Source of the DNA: Dromaius novaehollandiae
Lineage: Eukaryota > Chordata > Aves > Casuariiformes > Dromaiidae
Direction: 5' to 3'
Length of the DNA: 64,000 bases
Assembly: GCF_036370855.1 (NCBI RefSeq)
Contig: NC_088102.1
Coordinates: 39,469,835-39,533,834 of the forward strand
Part shown: one piece after another, positions 36,971-49,322 of the stretch
Numbering within the stretch: position 1 is the stretch's first letter
Layout of the letters: each line of letters opens with the position of its first letter
The notes under the pieces: model-generated
Told to the model about the DNA's origin: nothing
What the model saw: the letters and a program-made list of their open reading frames with translations, nothing else
Databases searched by the model: none
Translations under genes and position numbers: made by a program

Positions 36971-38496
36971 CAACTATTATATTCTCTAATACTTGTGTTA
37001 CACTCATTTTAGTATTTAATCTATGTTTAACAGATACTACTTGCAATCTGGTCAATTTTAACATTTCCCTGAAAAATTGGTTCTGGTATCTTTGTGACAG
37101 TTTTTGTGGATTTTTTTTGTTATAGTTCTGCTTTTAACAGTTCTTCTCCCTTAGAGAGTAAAGAGGAGGAGAAAAGGACTAATAAGCAAGCGTCACCATT
37201 TCCAGTCCCATTGTTTTAGATGCAGTCTGCTCTGAAGGAAATGAGAATATGGATATCAAGAAGAGATTTCAAGTTATCTCAGTGCTAAGAAAATGATTTC
37301 TCTATTCTTTCTAGATGAAGCTTGGAACCCCCCTGCTGCTAGCCACATGCTTACAGAATTACTTTTCCCCTGAGCCCAAAACTGTCACGTTGTGGATTTG
37401 TTTGTACAGCACCAAGCACTTCTCCACAAATGTCGATTTTTGTTGTTAGCACAGTCTGCGTGTGAGTCCTGAGGTTCTTGGGACATCAAGCTTTGATTCT
37501 AGCTTCAAGGGCCATCATGATGGGACATTCTGTGTTAAAGGCAAAATACTTTCTCATGCTCCTCTGCTACCTAGTAGTAAAGGGACAAGAGAATCATGTT
37601 ACTGCCTTGGCTGTGTTTGGTGAAGGTCAGTAGCCAGGCTTTGGGGCACCTTGTGCACATCACTCAGCCATCTGCCTGGGCCAGCAGTGACTCCTGTAAC
37701 CGCTGAGGTGCTCTTTCAGAACAGGGTTATGCTTCTGCTTGGAAAAGGAGTGCCTGCTTGTTAGAGATTGGAATAGAGAACTGGGAACAAGTGACTCTTG
37801 AATTGTAGTCCTAGCTGTTACAGTGATCGATTCAGTTGCTCTTTTGCCTCTCTGACTTGTTTCTTTCCCCAAATGAGCAGGAGTATAGTTCAGCATTCAT
37901 CTAGTGTATTTACTCTTTACATTGTTGAGGCTACTAGCAAAGGAGAACAGTTGTTGCACTCTCGGAGAGGCAAACTGCTAGCAAGAGAGCTTTCTGTGCT
38001 GGGCAGGAGCGGAGAGACGCTTGAGATAGCTAGTATGTTAAATATCTCAGGATGGTCTGTGTTGATTGCTTCTGCAGTGTGAACATTTATCAGCTAGAAA
38101 ATGGATAAAGAATGACCGCTTTGTTATCTGAAAGCTGTCAGGGCTGCCAAGCAAAGATGAGGGCTCTGGACCATAGTGGAGCACGTATCCTGTAAGGACG
38201 AGTTTTTAAAGCCCTTCAGTAATATCTCCAGGAGATCCAGTCTTTCTGGCAGTGCTATCTCGTCACATGAAAAGAACCTTGATTAGACAGGCATGATGCT
38301 GGATCCTTCTGGAAATTAATGCACACTTTTACAATTATAATATAGCTGAACAAAACAAGCACCATCTTGTGCAACTACATAAACCATAAACTTTTTTGGC
38401 AGGGCAGATATGGCATCTTCAGTGCCTGGAAAGCACCTAACATGCTGTGTGGGCTCACTACTGTGATCCAAATTACAAATGCTAAAAAGGCTTTGA

Positions 38497-38516
38497 TTTT
38501 TTTGGGGGGGGGGGGG
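38497..38516 (+). repeat. Composite homopolymer T7-G13
   Basis: Seven T followed by thirteen G and AAGTGG, intron 1. Shorter version of the T-run/G13/AAG arrangement seen at 29190 and, on the minus strand, at 35413. Confidence 0.92.
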
Positions 38517-41376
38517 AAGTGGTTCTTGACTTAATTTGGGTAGGCAAGAACTTCACAGACTGCATTGGGGCACTCTGCATGTTTCCTCAGGCCCTTATAA
38601 TTAATCAATGTCGAGCTGTTCCTCCCTATTCCTCTGTGAGGAGGCACCTAAAGAAAGCTGATCCGTAGCTTTAGTTTTAGCTCTTTAGTATCAACTGCCT
38701 GAGAGAGGCTTTCTGTTCTTCATGTATTCTCTTTCTGGGAGGAGGGGCTTTCCTGCCCCTTAAAGTCCTATCTGTACTCAGTATTTTGGTGCAGGCCACA
38801 GAAGGCTTGGGTGAGTTTGCATGATATAAGCTGAGTTTTCAATAAGTTGATAGTATGGTTTGATGCTGGAAACCAGTATTGTAGCTTTTTAGGTGATCCT
38901 TGGGATATTTCTGGTACGTAGAACTGAATTTCTGACACAAGGAGTTTGCGAAAACAGTTTCATGCCAGTAGCTCAAGCCCTCAAAGTTGTGATAAATGGT
39001 AAATGCAACCATTCCTTCTAAAACAGAATGTTTAACTGAATGTCTAATCACTATAGGTATGCCATCCTGTACTCTCAGGCAGTTCTGCTTTTAAAGGGTG
39101 TTTATATAGACAGTTGAGAAGCCTTACAAGTCTTTCAGGTTCTCCGACATTACATGTTGGGAGGAGACTTCAGCATTTTCAGTCTGTTCTTTCTTGGTAC
39201 ATGTTTACAGTCACTGGTGAGCTTTGCACATTGGGTGCTAAAAAAGACGTTACTGTATCTAGAGCAATTCCAAGCGCACTTGTGATAGCCTGACCCCTGA
39301 CAAGAACTGGGCAAAAATTGGGTCCAGCTTTACAGTATTTTTACAGTCTGGTCCAGGTCTCTGTAAAACATTTAAAATTGCCTTCAGGTTTAAATTTTCC
39401 AATTTCCCATTTCAAACAGGTGTTGCCAGATTATAGAGAGTGTAGCAGAAAAGGAACAAAAACATTAAAAAAAACCCTCTGTGCTGTTGCAAATTTTGGC
39501 AAGTCTTTGACAGATGAGATTTAGAAAGAAAGGTTTGCCCCACCCATACTAAAACAAGTGCAGACCTTGCTTACTTTTCCCAGCTGTCATGTGTTTTTAG
39601 TAATGCATGAATCCTCAAAAGAACCAGCAGTACAGAGCTAATATGTTTTTTATATGAAAATATTGAACTTCTCAATTGTTTTTCATCTCTTTTAATTGGG
39701 GAGGAAAAAGGGGATGAAGTTTTTATGTCAAAAAACAAATTTCAAGGATGCATGTTTTTGGAGTGGTTAAAAACCAACCCAAACTAGGCTTCAGGCAATG
39801 TTTTTTCAACAGCTTTAACCTCAAAGCATAGAACAGACAGCTTTGTAGGCAACTGTAACACCAAGGTGATTATGGCAGTGACTCACACTTCCCTGTAAGG
39901 CATCCAGCTATCAACACACTTGGAGAGCTGTGGCTTTGTGCATGCAAGCAGGGTGTCAGTCAGTGCCCACTTGCCAGCCAGCTCTGAACTGCTGAGCTCA
40001 TAAGTGCTCTGGCAGCAAGCTGGGATGTTGGTGTGTTAGAGAGGAACTCTGATTCCCTCAGGCTCAAGAGAGGCTTAAGAGACAGGAGCTTGGGAAAGGG
40101 AAGTGTAAGATGGGTTTAACTTCCATCCTTTTCCTTGCTTAATCCTCATGGGACTCATTTCAAAAGTCCCCTGAAATTTTCCTTTGAACAGGTGATTGGA
40201 TTTGGGTAGTAATTAAAGGCCTGACTGTCTAACCACTAAGCAAGGTAGAATGGAGAGTGAGTGGAAAAGTGAAAGGGGCTGTTACTATAATGTCCTGCTG
40301 AAACTCTAATCCAGTGGTTATGGCAGGGGGAATGGTAGTCAGTGTTTCTGGGAAGAAAGTATGAACTTGGAAAAGAGATCTGGGTATCCCTGTGGGCAGT
40401 TTAGAGTACAGCTGAGGGTTTAACAATAAGCCACCATGGGATGCTGGCCTTTGCAGGGAACAAGGTGACAGAAAATGGATACTACCAAAACTCAGTGAGT
40501 TACCTGTGCAGTGTTGGTTGCCCTATCTCCAAAAGGTAAGGCAGAAGCCCAACTGACTTCAGGGAATGGAAACAGCAGTGATAGTGGTATGGAGGATATC
40601 TTCTGAGGGAAGAATGGAAAGATTGGAATTTTTTGCCCTGAGAGAGACTGACAAGAAAGGACAGGGTATGTGTATACAAAATAATGAGCCACATCTGAAT
40701 TGAATACTCAGGAAGAGGAGACATTCAGAAACATGGCAAATTCAAAACTTATTACAGAAAATAAATTTTCAGATAGAGTTGGATTGTGAGATGCGTGGAA
40801 TGCAGCTGTCAGCTCAGCAGGGTGTCATCCGGAGGGAATGAAATGTGGCTTTGGGAGGGTACAGGTACACTGAGGCAGGTGGTATCCACAGATGATATAA
40901 GGAATGCTTTAAAAACAAGCAGCTGGGAATATAAAGCTGCATCTGTACTTCAACTACCAGGGCCAATCTTGATAGGTTATTTGGGTTCCTTCAGCCTCAG
41001 TGATAAGTTTCTTGCACCACTGACTAAAGCACTCGGTACTGGATACTGTTTGCCGCAGGGCACTGGGCAAGCTAGGTTGATGTGACTCAGTATTGCCCTT
41101 CCCGAGTGAGTTGTGTCTGGCTTTGCACATCTTATGTTTTCAGAGGTGAGGCAGAGTGAGTAATGTTTCCGTTCCATTAAAGAAAATGGAATGGCAAAGA
41201 CCCTTAATTTTTTTTTTTTTAAAGACATACGTGTTCCATTTTAAATTCCCTTCAGGCAAAGTCAGCTTTGGTAGTCAGCTTAAACAGCATTACAGACTGC
41301 ATTGCTATTGTCATAAAAACAAAATACACTGTGCTTTGCTTTGAGACACCAAACAAAACCAGTGTTTTTTTTGTCT

Positions 41377-41400
41377 CCCTCCCTCCCTCCCTCCCTCCCT
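41377..41400 (+). repeat. (CCCT)6 microsatellite within the exon 2 acceptor region
   Basis: Six CCCT units end 16 bases before the exon 2 acceptor AG, followed by TTTTTCACTTCCTTCAG. Together they form an unusually long polypyrimidine tract. The minus strand, GGGA x6, is a strong G-quadruplex pattern on the transcribed template. Confidence 0.92.
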
Positions 41401-41416
41401 TTTTCACTTCCTTCAG

Positions 41417-41588
41417 TTTTTAATAAGTGACCGTGATAGAGACCCTCAGTGTAACCTGCACTGCTCCAGGTCCCAATCCAAGCCCCTGTGTGCCTCCGAT
41501 GGCAGAACATACGAGTCGATGTGTGACTACCAGAGAGCTAAATGCCGGGAATCAAGTCTGAGTGTGACGCATCGTGGCCGGTGCAAAG
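41417..41588 (+). CDS. SMOC1: SMOC1 exon 2: Kazal/follistatin-like domain
   Basis: Encodes 57 residues (protein residues 36-92) plus the first base of Asp93, beginning FLISDRDRDPQCNLHC. The cysteines at protein positions 47, 51, 60, 71, 78 and 91 have spacing C-x3-C-x8-C-x10-C-x6-C-x12-C, and CASDGRTYESMC is the core signature of a Kazal domain. In SMOC/SPARC proteins this follistatin-like module is structural rather than a proven protease inhibitor. Acceptor CTTCAG ends at 41416; donor GTAGGT starts at 41589; phase 0 in, phase 1 out. DRDRD at residues 40-44 looks two residues longer than DRD in human SMOC1 as remembered. Confidence 0.96.
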
Positions 41589-44500
41589 GTAGGTGGATTT
41601 CAAATGCCTTTGTGGGGAGGAATGGGAGTCCTACCTAATAACAGACTGGATTCACAGACCCTTGGGTTTAGTGCCATGCTCTGTGAGTAATCTGATTAAA
41701 ATTGTGCATTCATGTGAGAATGGGTATGTGAATCTGGGGTTTAGATGGCAGGAGTAAGAACTGACTGAATTACAATGAAAAAAGGCCAGGGAGCCAGAGA
41801 CATCACTGAAGAAGGGCCCAAACATATCTATGGATCAAAAGGAGTTGGCTGCATGGAAATGCAAAATCAAATACTGAAAGAAGAGATCTTCCTTGCTACT
41901 TTCTCCAGTGTCTAACCTGAGATACCTGTGAACGGTAGGAATGCGGAGTAGGGAAGAAAGTGTGTGCATAGAAGATGTATATGCCTGGGAAAGGACTAGA
42001 CAGCCTTTTTGTGCTGAGCTAATTAAGGAGACAGAATGTTTGCAAGTCTTTATGTGGCCTCCTTTTTTTTTCTTTTGCTTGTCCACTGTTACAGCTGCAC
42101 TTAGAAATAAGAATACTATTTCCTTGTCATCTCAGCTTTTTGCAGCATAGTCTGAAGATGAAGTTGCAACTTTTCTTAGGAATGTTGGTTTCTTGTCACA
42201 CAAATGATTTGCTTCTGCAGTGAAGTGAAAAATCAAGTTGAGTGCATTTCCTGAGAGCATAGTTGGCTCAGAGGGCAGATGGCGCAGATGTTTTTAGCAA
42301 TTGGTTAAAGTGACAGGAGAAACTTGTTAAAATCCCTATGGAAGGATAAATGGACGTGTTTAAACTTGACTTTTTTTTTTTTTTTTTAGGGATTTTTACT
42401 ATTATAAAAATGCATTTTTAAATCTTTGTCAGAATTGCTTGATCTAAAATAGAGATTCCACTTGAATGTAGAAATGAGCTTTATGGTATAGGTGAAATAT
42501 AAGCATGACCTCAAATACTGCCATCTTTTAAATGCTTTCTCACTGGAAGGAAGCTTACTTGTATGATTTTTCTCACCACTGCTGGAAGGATCTATGGCAA
42601 CTTTTCCCATATAGCATAGGAAGGGACCTTTGAATCATGCTTCTTTCTGAATACTGGAAGACCAGAATATTGCTCCCAGGAGCCCCAGAAATAGTGTGTC
42701 TATTCTTGTAACTGACACACTTCTGAGTGTCACAGTAAGAAGCAGTAGGGTGGGAGTTCTGTTTTTGCTATCATCACTTGAGCACAGTGGGTTAGCTAAG
42801 AAACTCCACGACTGATATTGGCACGTGAACTGGCACTCTTCAGTCACTTAAAACATGAGCCCTATGCAAGAGAGTCCTCTTCTGGAAGTGGGGATGTTGA
42901 TTGTGAAGCTGCACAGTCTGTTGTATATCATGATTGCAGAGTCCCAAAGAAGTAACTAACTTTTTTTTTTTCTTAAGCACAAGTAAAATATATTTTTGCA
43001 TTTAGCTTTCTCAAATGCAACTGAAATGTTTGGCTGAAATCACTCATGTTCTCCTTTCCCTTTTCCCTTTACCCTGTGTTACTCTACAGCACCTAATGAC
43101 CTAGCGGTGTTTGACAACTGGAAGTCCTACTCTTAACCCCCTATCTAACGCTCCAACTAATTCCTGGGAAATGGGAACATACTTTTAACCACCACATTCA
43201 AATTTAACTTTGCTGGTAGCTTTCATGTGTGCTGCTATGGAGAAGTACTTTGTTTTTCTAGTCACATTAGAAATATGGCCTCTAGTTGTGCATAAAGATC
43301 ACTGTTATTGGCAAATACAGACAGTTGAAAGACAGGTGTGTGTGACTGCGGGTGGTTGGCCAGGTTTGTCTGTATTTTACACTCTCAGAAAGGAAGGTAT
43401 TCACCAGCAGTTTTTGAGCACCTTCTACCACGGCAGTAGGGCATCTAGTTCACACTGAGCAGACTTCATTCTTTCTGCATAACAAAGACACTCTGCAGGG
43501 GATGTCCAGTAGAACTGAAGGGGAGCCTGTGGGCCATCAAGCCCTGTCAGCAATAATTGTATAGACACCCTACCCAATAACTTTTGTAAAATGAGCAATT
43601 TTAGCTTGTGCTTCTCTCTCTGAGGATCAAAAAAGTTGGGTAATTAAAATGAGAAGAGGAAGCATATTGTGGACAGCAAGGCATAGTTCTGTACCCCAGA
43701 CTACTGTAGTTTTTCAATTTCATGTGCTGATAACTCAAACTATACTTGTATCAAGACAAGCAGAATGGTTTCCAAAGTGAGAACAGAACCTTTTGATTCA
43801 CTTCAGCCCTCTGCTCTCTCTCTCAAGAAGTTAAGGACCTTTAAAAATTAAATCTTGCCGGCCCCTTGGGAACTATAACTTCTATTTAGCTCTTGCTCCT
43901 TGCTAGCTTCCTTAGGTAATTTTCAATGAAATTGTTCCAGTACTAAATTATCCATCTCCCTCCCAAACCTCCCCCCAACCTCACAAAGGGTTAAAAGTTG
44001 GGAGTAGCTTAAAACAATGAAGCTTAGGGCATCCATGACAAATGGAGCCTCACTGATGAGATTCCAGAGAACAGTTCCAGATGGCGTAGCTGTGCGTGAA
44101 ATACACACCCAAGCACTCATACCTGGCTCTTTTGTCAGAAGGCATCTTATGATCTTATGTTAAATAACAGAATTCTGCCTCAGAACTTTGCAGTTATGAA
44201 GGACAAATACTTGTTAAATGAAACTTGGCAAACTGTCACGATTATGCAGTGGTTGTAAGAGTGTATTGAGTATCTGTGGATTAAAACACACTTAAGTCCT
44301 ATGTTAACTGTTGGGTTTCTAGGAACATGCTTGGCCTATTTAAAAAAAGGGAGATGGAGGTGTTCTGAAAGTTGTCCCAATAGATTTATAGTAGATGGGT
44401 TTGAAACTCAGTTGGTTACAGAGCTTGTTCTTAAATCACAAGTCACATGTGTAAAATGAACCTATCTGTAAGTTACTGCTGAGAATTGTAACAGGAGTCT

Positions 44501-47500
44501 TCAGCCCATGCTTCTGGGACACCTGACTGTGCACAAGGTTTGGCTGATGTACTGGAAGGGAAGGTCTCATTCTGACTAATAATGGGTTTATTTGAAGGTG
44601 ATCTTTCTCCTCTATCTTCTCTTCTTGTTGGGAGGTGAGATGTTGAAATCACTCTTTCTTAGTGTGCTTGCTAGGTCCATGTGTTTTGTCTTTGAGCTTT
44701 CTTATTCCTAGTCAAGAGAGAGGAAAATCGGTCCCTCTTTGGCAACATACTGGGCAATAAAGTCTGAAATGAAGCCCTCAATTACTTTGCAAATTTAGGC
44801 ATGTTTTTTAGATATGCTCCAACTCGGTTAGAACTCTGTAATAGCAATGATGTCTGGGTATCAAAGAGGGAGCAAAGCATGTCAGCATGAAAAGAGAAAA
44901 GTTGGAGATCGCTGGCGTGGGACTTCTAAGAAGTGAAGTGGAAAACAAAGGGGAGAATGGAGAATGATCGATAGACCCTGTGGGACAGACAGGCACATTT
45001 TTGTAGTTTGCTCAGCTTCCATTTTTGCCTGTTTTATGCAAAGGCCACAGATCATTGGCTGGAGTAGGTGGATATGAATCCGCTGACTTCAGTGTAGCTG
45101 GACTGCTTCATGCCTGATTGGGATCTGGCCTGTATGTGAGACAGTTACCTAATGTAACTATAAATAGTTCAAAAGCTGTTTGGATCAATTTTTGCCCTTT
45201 GAGCTTTTGGTAAAAACAAAGTAGAATTAAAACTAAATAGCTAGATTTTTGTGGTTACGTAATATAAGCTTGCTGCTGGCATTATGTAGGTGCCTGGAGA
45301 TGTTTTATGTTGTATTACTAGGATAGTTTGGATCTTTACACTACGATGTTGTGTGGTGTCAAACTGCCACTAGCTGGTGAAGAGAGTATGCTGGAATTCC
45401 TGGGGCCTACTTGTAGGTGCTCTATGGACGTGGTGGTCTAATTTGAATAAGCTTGGTGACTGTTCACGGAAAAGATCAATTATGCTAACTTCATTGCAAA
45501 ATCCAAAATTATGTCCATCTGAATTTTGCATATTAGGCCCCATGTGTTGAGAACACCACTCAGTCTCCTAGTTGCCAGATACCAACTTTAGAACAACAAG
45601 TTTTCTTTAAAAGGCAGTTTTCTGAGCAGCAGTAACTTTGTCCTAAGTGTCAAGGTGTTTAAATTCAAATTATTAAATAAAGGAACTTTAGAAAAAGTCA
45701 TCCTGGTTTTTTTTTTCACCTTATGGACAGGAGAGAAGGTCTTATTTAGACTCAGTTTGCACAATGAAACTGGAAAGCATTAATGTCATTCTGTTTTGGT
45801 TTGCTAGTTCAGTGAACATTTTTAAGAAAAGGGAAGGAAAAGTGGTGAAACACTTGGTGAAACAATCAAAATCAATAGAATAAGATGTGAACTTTTAGCA
45901 TCAGACTTATTGAAGTTTGTAATGCATCTTAAATTTGGGGTAATCTATTTGGCAGCTACTCTTTAATTCTTGGCACTTATGTCATATTTTACATTTTCTA
46001 ATTAACAAAGCAAAAATAGTAAGGTGAAGTCATCCCACGGAAATCACATGTTGATGCAAACATTATAAAAATACGAGTCTGGAGTGGGGAGGAGAAGGAA
46101 TTTGACAGTCCTTTTAAAAACAAACTGGTAAATGTTGATACTAAAGGCACTGTTTTTACTGGAACTGAATTGTGAAAGTACACACAAAAGAAGATAACAG
46201 TATGCATACACCTCTCCAGCCAGCGTGGTGTAGCTGGCTGTTCCAAGTCAAGGCTGTAAAAGGACTGACATGACCTTTGTAGATCTATGAGGGAGGATGG
46301 GAGAAATAATTAGTGCTGAGTGTTCAGGAACAGGGAAAAAAAATTGTATTTCTTCTCTGCACTTCAGCAGCAATTTCTGAAATGACACCACTTGAGCCAA
46401 GGGTTGAAATGAGAGAGAGGATGTTGCAAGAAAAATGAGCTCTTAAACTTTGTGGTGTAGTGATAGTACACTACAGTGTAGTCTGCTGAGTGGTAGTAGT
46501 TAGCTTGATCTATAAGAGCCTTTTAAAATTGCCAGGAGGAACATTGTCACCTTAGCAATAATATGTTCATATTGCCTTCTCCTAGTAAGACCTTGATTTG
46601 CCTGCATATTTGCATGCTCATTAGACAAATTGGACAAAGATCTGAGATAGACTCCCTTCTGGCTGGACTCCAAACATCTCAGTGCTGCAGGTGATACTAC
46701 AAAATGTTACTTCCTACCAACTGTGTGGTGAAGCATCCAGCCTCAGTTATGTAGGTACTGCTGTATATGAATGTTGTGAGTGCGCCAGCACTATAGTAGA
46801 CACTCTGTGGAAATGCTTTATGCTTCTGCTTTATATTCAGAAGGGAGGAGAAAATATTGCATCTGAATAATGCAATTTTAACTAGACATCCTTGTCTGCA
46901 GTCTTGTATCCCGAAGACTAGAAACCACATGTAAATCTATGTTTTGATTGTCATGTGAGAGACTTGCCACTCTTTTCTTCCTCTCCTTTTATACTTGCAG
47001 ATCTGTATGATCTGTGCAGGTTTTTGCTTTTTAGTTGTGTCCTGTGAGGCAGAACTTGAAAGCCTGTGTTTTAGTCAGACAGCTATAAAACAGAAGGTGC
47101 AGCCACATCATCTGGTTTTGTAATAATGTCCTATTTCATGCTAAGCAAGGTTAGACTCTTAGGCTTGATCTGCAGGTGATACTTAGGTGTTCCAGTTAGC
47201 AAAATTGCTCGTGCTATCTTTTCATCACAAAGAACTAGAATGTGTTTAAATGGAGAATGCTGCTGGCAGAACCGTCATTAGTGGTGGTGCGCAAACAAGT
47301 ACTGATAATATGGTCATTTATGCAAGTGAAAAAAATTCCATCATGTAGGTAATATCAAGGCTAATTTAATTAGAAGAAAAATAATGCTATTCTAAATTCA
47401 GTGCAAGTTTAATTCATGAAAGTCTTTTCCCTCTGAGTAACAATCTCTCTGTTTGTACTGAGCCCATGGTAGGCCCATCTGAGATCAAAGCCCTATATGC

Positions 47501-49209
47501 TAAGGGCATTGTGCAAACACATACCCCACAAGTAACTTACAATCTAAATATGAGTGACATGGGATCAGAAGGGGCACAAGGCCATGGGGAGGTTAGGTAA
47601 ATGACTCATAGTCACTCAGCAGATGGGTCAATGGCAGAATCGATATAGGCACTCTGGCTTTGTAACCCAGTGCCTAAGTGATCCACACCTGTGTTGAGTA
47701 GTAGTGTTGCTGTTAATCACTTTTTCCAAAGAGGAAGGGGGTTGATTTACATAATTTCAGAAGCCCTGTGAAATACTGCTTAGAGAGTACATTAATATGA
47801 TACATTTAAAATGAAACTGCATAGTCAGTGTTAGCAAACCTAAAACTTGGTCTTTTAAGTCATCAGTTGTGTAAATAAAGTACTTGGCTTGAAAGCTTTA
47901 GTGTGTATCTCTATCAAAACTGACTACTTACAGCATTATTGTTTGTTTCTGCATCTAGTTATACTTAGATGGAAATCACTTCTCATGCCATGCAGTGCAA
48001 ATTCAGTTGATCTGAAAATCCAGGTTGGCTTTCTAATTCAGTGCTAGTATTAATGATTCTGTTGTTGAAGTTCAAGTGATGTGTGAAGCAGAATATGGGA
48101 TCTTCAGGGATCCAGTAGAGAGCTGTTTGGTAACCAATGTGTTGGAGTACCTGGCAGAATGGGGATTCAACCTTGATTATTCTTTATGGTGCTGCTGAAG
48201 GATCTGATGATCAGATTTTGCAGTTTCTGCCCTGAAAATCTTCCAGTCGGTGGAGTGGGTTCATGGGAAAAGGAGGAGGGATACTAGTCCAGGTGTCAGA
48301 ATCCCATAGAAACAGATGCTTGCTATTTTTCTGCTTTTTCCCAACTGAACAGCAGTACTCCTAGGCATTGTGTTTCTAAATGTAAACACTGAGTGTATGC
48401 TGTATCTCTGCAGAACAGAACTCTCCTTTTGACCCATAGGTAATCAGTATAAGGCTTGTCTGGGTCTATGCTCTGTAACAGTGAGCTGGACTGGGTTTAA
48501 GGTCATGTTAGATGCTAGCATCTTCTGAAATGGATGCAGAGCTGAGATTAACCCCTTCAAGGTCTGCTCACAGAGCAAATGTTTTTCCTGGGCAGCAAAG
48601 TGAGTAACTGATATAGGGCCAGGCATACATTACACTTCCTTATCTATCAGGGCTAGACGTGGGAGCTGGGTTTCAGGAAGGATGACTCACAGACAGTGTC
48701 ACATCTACCTTGTCTGAACATGTGAAGGTGGAAGTTCAGGAGGATGACTAGTTATTTTAGCATCTTACTGGGAGACCTCCTCAGGGAAGAAGCTTTGTTG
48801 AGGGACCCCTGCTTCCATATTGCTCACTTCTGGGCCTGAATTAGTGGGCTGATGCTCAATCATCTGGTTTCAGACTGTTAATACCTAGCACTAACATAAC
48901 TCCCTCCAGGAAGACCTTTCACTGCATGGAGCTTATGCTCCTGCACTTGCTGGAAAAAAAATCTCTAGAGCCTTTGGATGATCTAGGAAATTAGCTAGCT
49001 CTTCATTGAAGTAGCTCGTAGCTTTATTGCCTGGGTTCACGTTTGTTTTGGGGGTTGTCAGTGCTAACTCACAGCTGTCTTTTTAATATGCAGGTAATGG
49101 TCCTTGATGCCTTGCATTTGCTTATTTTTTTTCCCAGCTGCATGGTGCATCTGGTAGCTTTTGAAGAAGCCAAAAGGTATTTGCACTCTGAGCATGTTTT
49201 GCTTTGTAG
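41589..49209 (+). other. SMOC1 intron 2 (7.6 kb, phase 1)
   Basis: Donor GTAGGT, acceptor TTTGCTTTGTAG. Contains a T17 run at 42371-42387 and a MIR-like SINE relic at 47461-47690; otherwise AT-leaning non-coding sequence. The octamer ATTTGCAT at 46608 is the only other motif I noted. No gene or exon-like frame with domain similarity was found. Confidence 0.93.
47461..47690 (-). mobile_element. Ancient MIR/CORE-SINE-like element, minus orientation
   Basis: Read on the minus strand it starts with a tRNA-like head (TGGATCACTTAGGCACTGGG), continues through a region equivalent to the MIR 'gtgacctt..caagt..cttaacct' core (GACTATGAGTCATTTACCTA), and ends in a tail with TTTAGATTGTAAG...GGTATGTG...GCACAATGCCC. 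On the + strand the tail appears as ATTGTGCAAACACATACC...CTTACAATCTAAATA. The order head-core-tail fits MIR-type SINEs, which are old and heavily decayed in birds. Subfamily and exact ends cannot be fixed without a repeat library. Confidence 0.68.
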
Positions 49210-49322
49210 ATGCTGGCCAAAGCAAGTGTCGATTAGAGAGAGCTCAAGCGCTGGAACAGGCAAAGAAGCCCCAGGAAGCAGTCTTCATCCCAGAATGCAA
49301 TGAGGATGGATCATTCACACAG
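49210..49322 (+). CDS. SMOC1: SMOC1 exon 3: first half of the thyroglobulin type-1 domain
   Basis: Completes Asp93 and encodes residues up to Gln130. It begins DAGQSKCRLERAQALEQAKK, followed by a stretch ending FIPECNEDGSFTQ. Cys99 and Cys122 are the first two cysteines of the thyroglobulin type-1 fold, and PECNEDGSF(T)Q-VQC is the characteristic 'P-x-C-x-x-x-G-x-(F/Y)-x-x-(V/I)-Q-C' junction, split here by a phase-0 intron before VQC. Acceptor TTTGTAG, donor GTAAAT. It joins exon 2 at a phase-1 intron (G|AT = Asp), which fixes both splice sites. Confidence 0.96.

Larger units (their letters stand above)
422..41416 (+). other. SMOC1 intron 1 (41.0 kb, phase 0)
   Basis: Runs from donor GTAAGT to acceptor CTTCAG. 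The first ~250 bases are CpG-island sequence; the rest is non-coding. Contents recognised: a short TC repeat near 873-887, inverted repeats at 6517-6540, 8366-8380, 23533-23554 and 33632-33651, a solo LTR at 18019-18253, a direct duplication at 21983-22012, an A21 tract at 26556, T/G and C/A composite homopolymers at 29190, 35413 and 38497, a SINE-tail relic near 36880-36970, and the CCCT tract at 41377. Remaining stretches contain only short frames without domain signatures, and I see no gene in them. A long first intron is usual for SMOC genes and would be the natural place for enhancers. Confidence 0.92.

Noticed and set aside
42610..42650. Possible reversed CR1 fragment (AGGAAGGGACCTTTGAATCAT)
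   Set aside because: Only about 20 bases resemble the CR1 3' UTR complement and no tail repeat is present; likely coincidence.
46600..46640. Octamer ATTTGCAT followed by CATTAG and ACAAATTGG
   Set aside because: An appealing Oct/Sox-like cluster, but single short motifs occur often in AT-rich introns and nothing else supports it.
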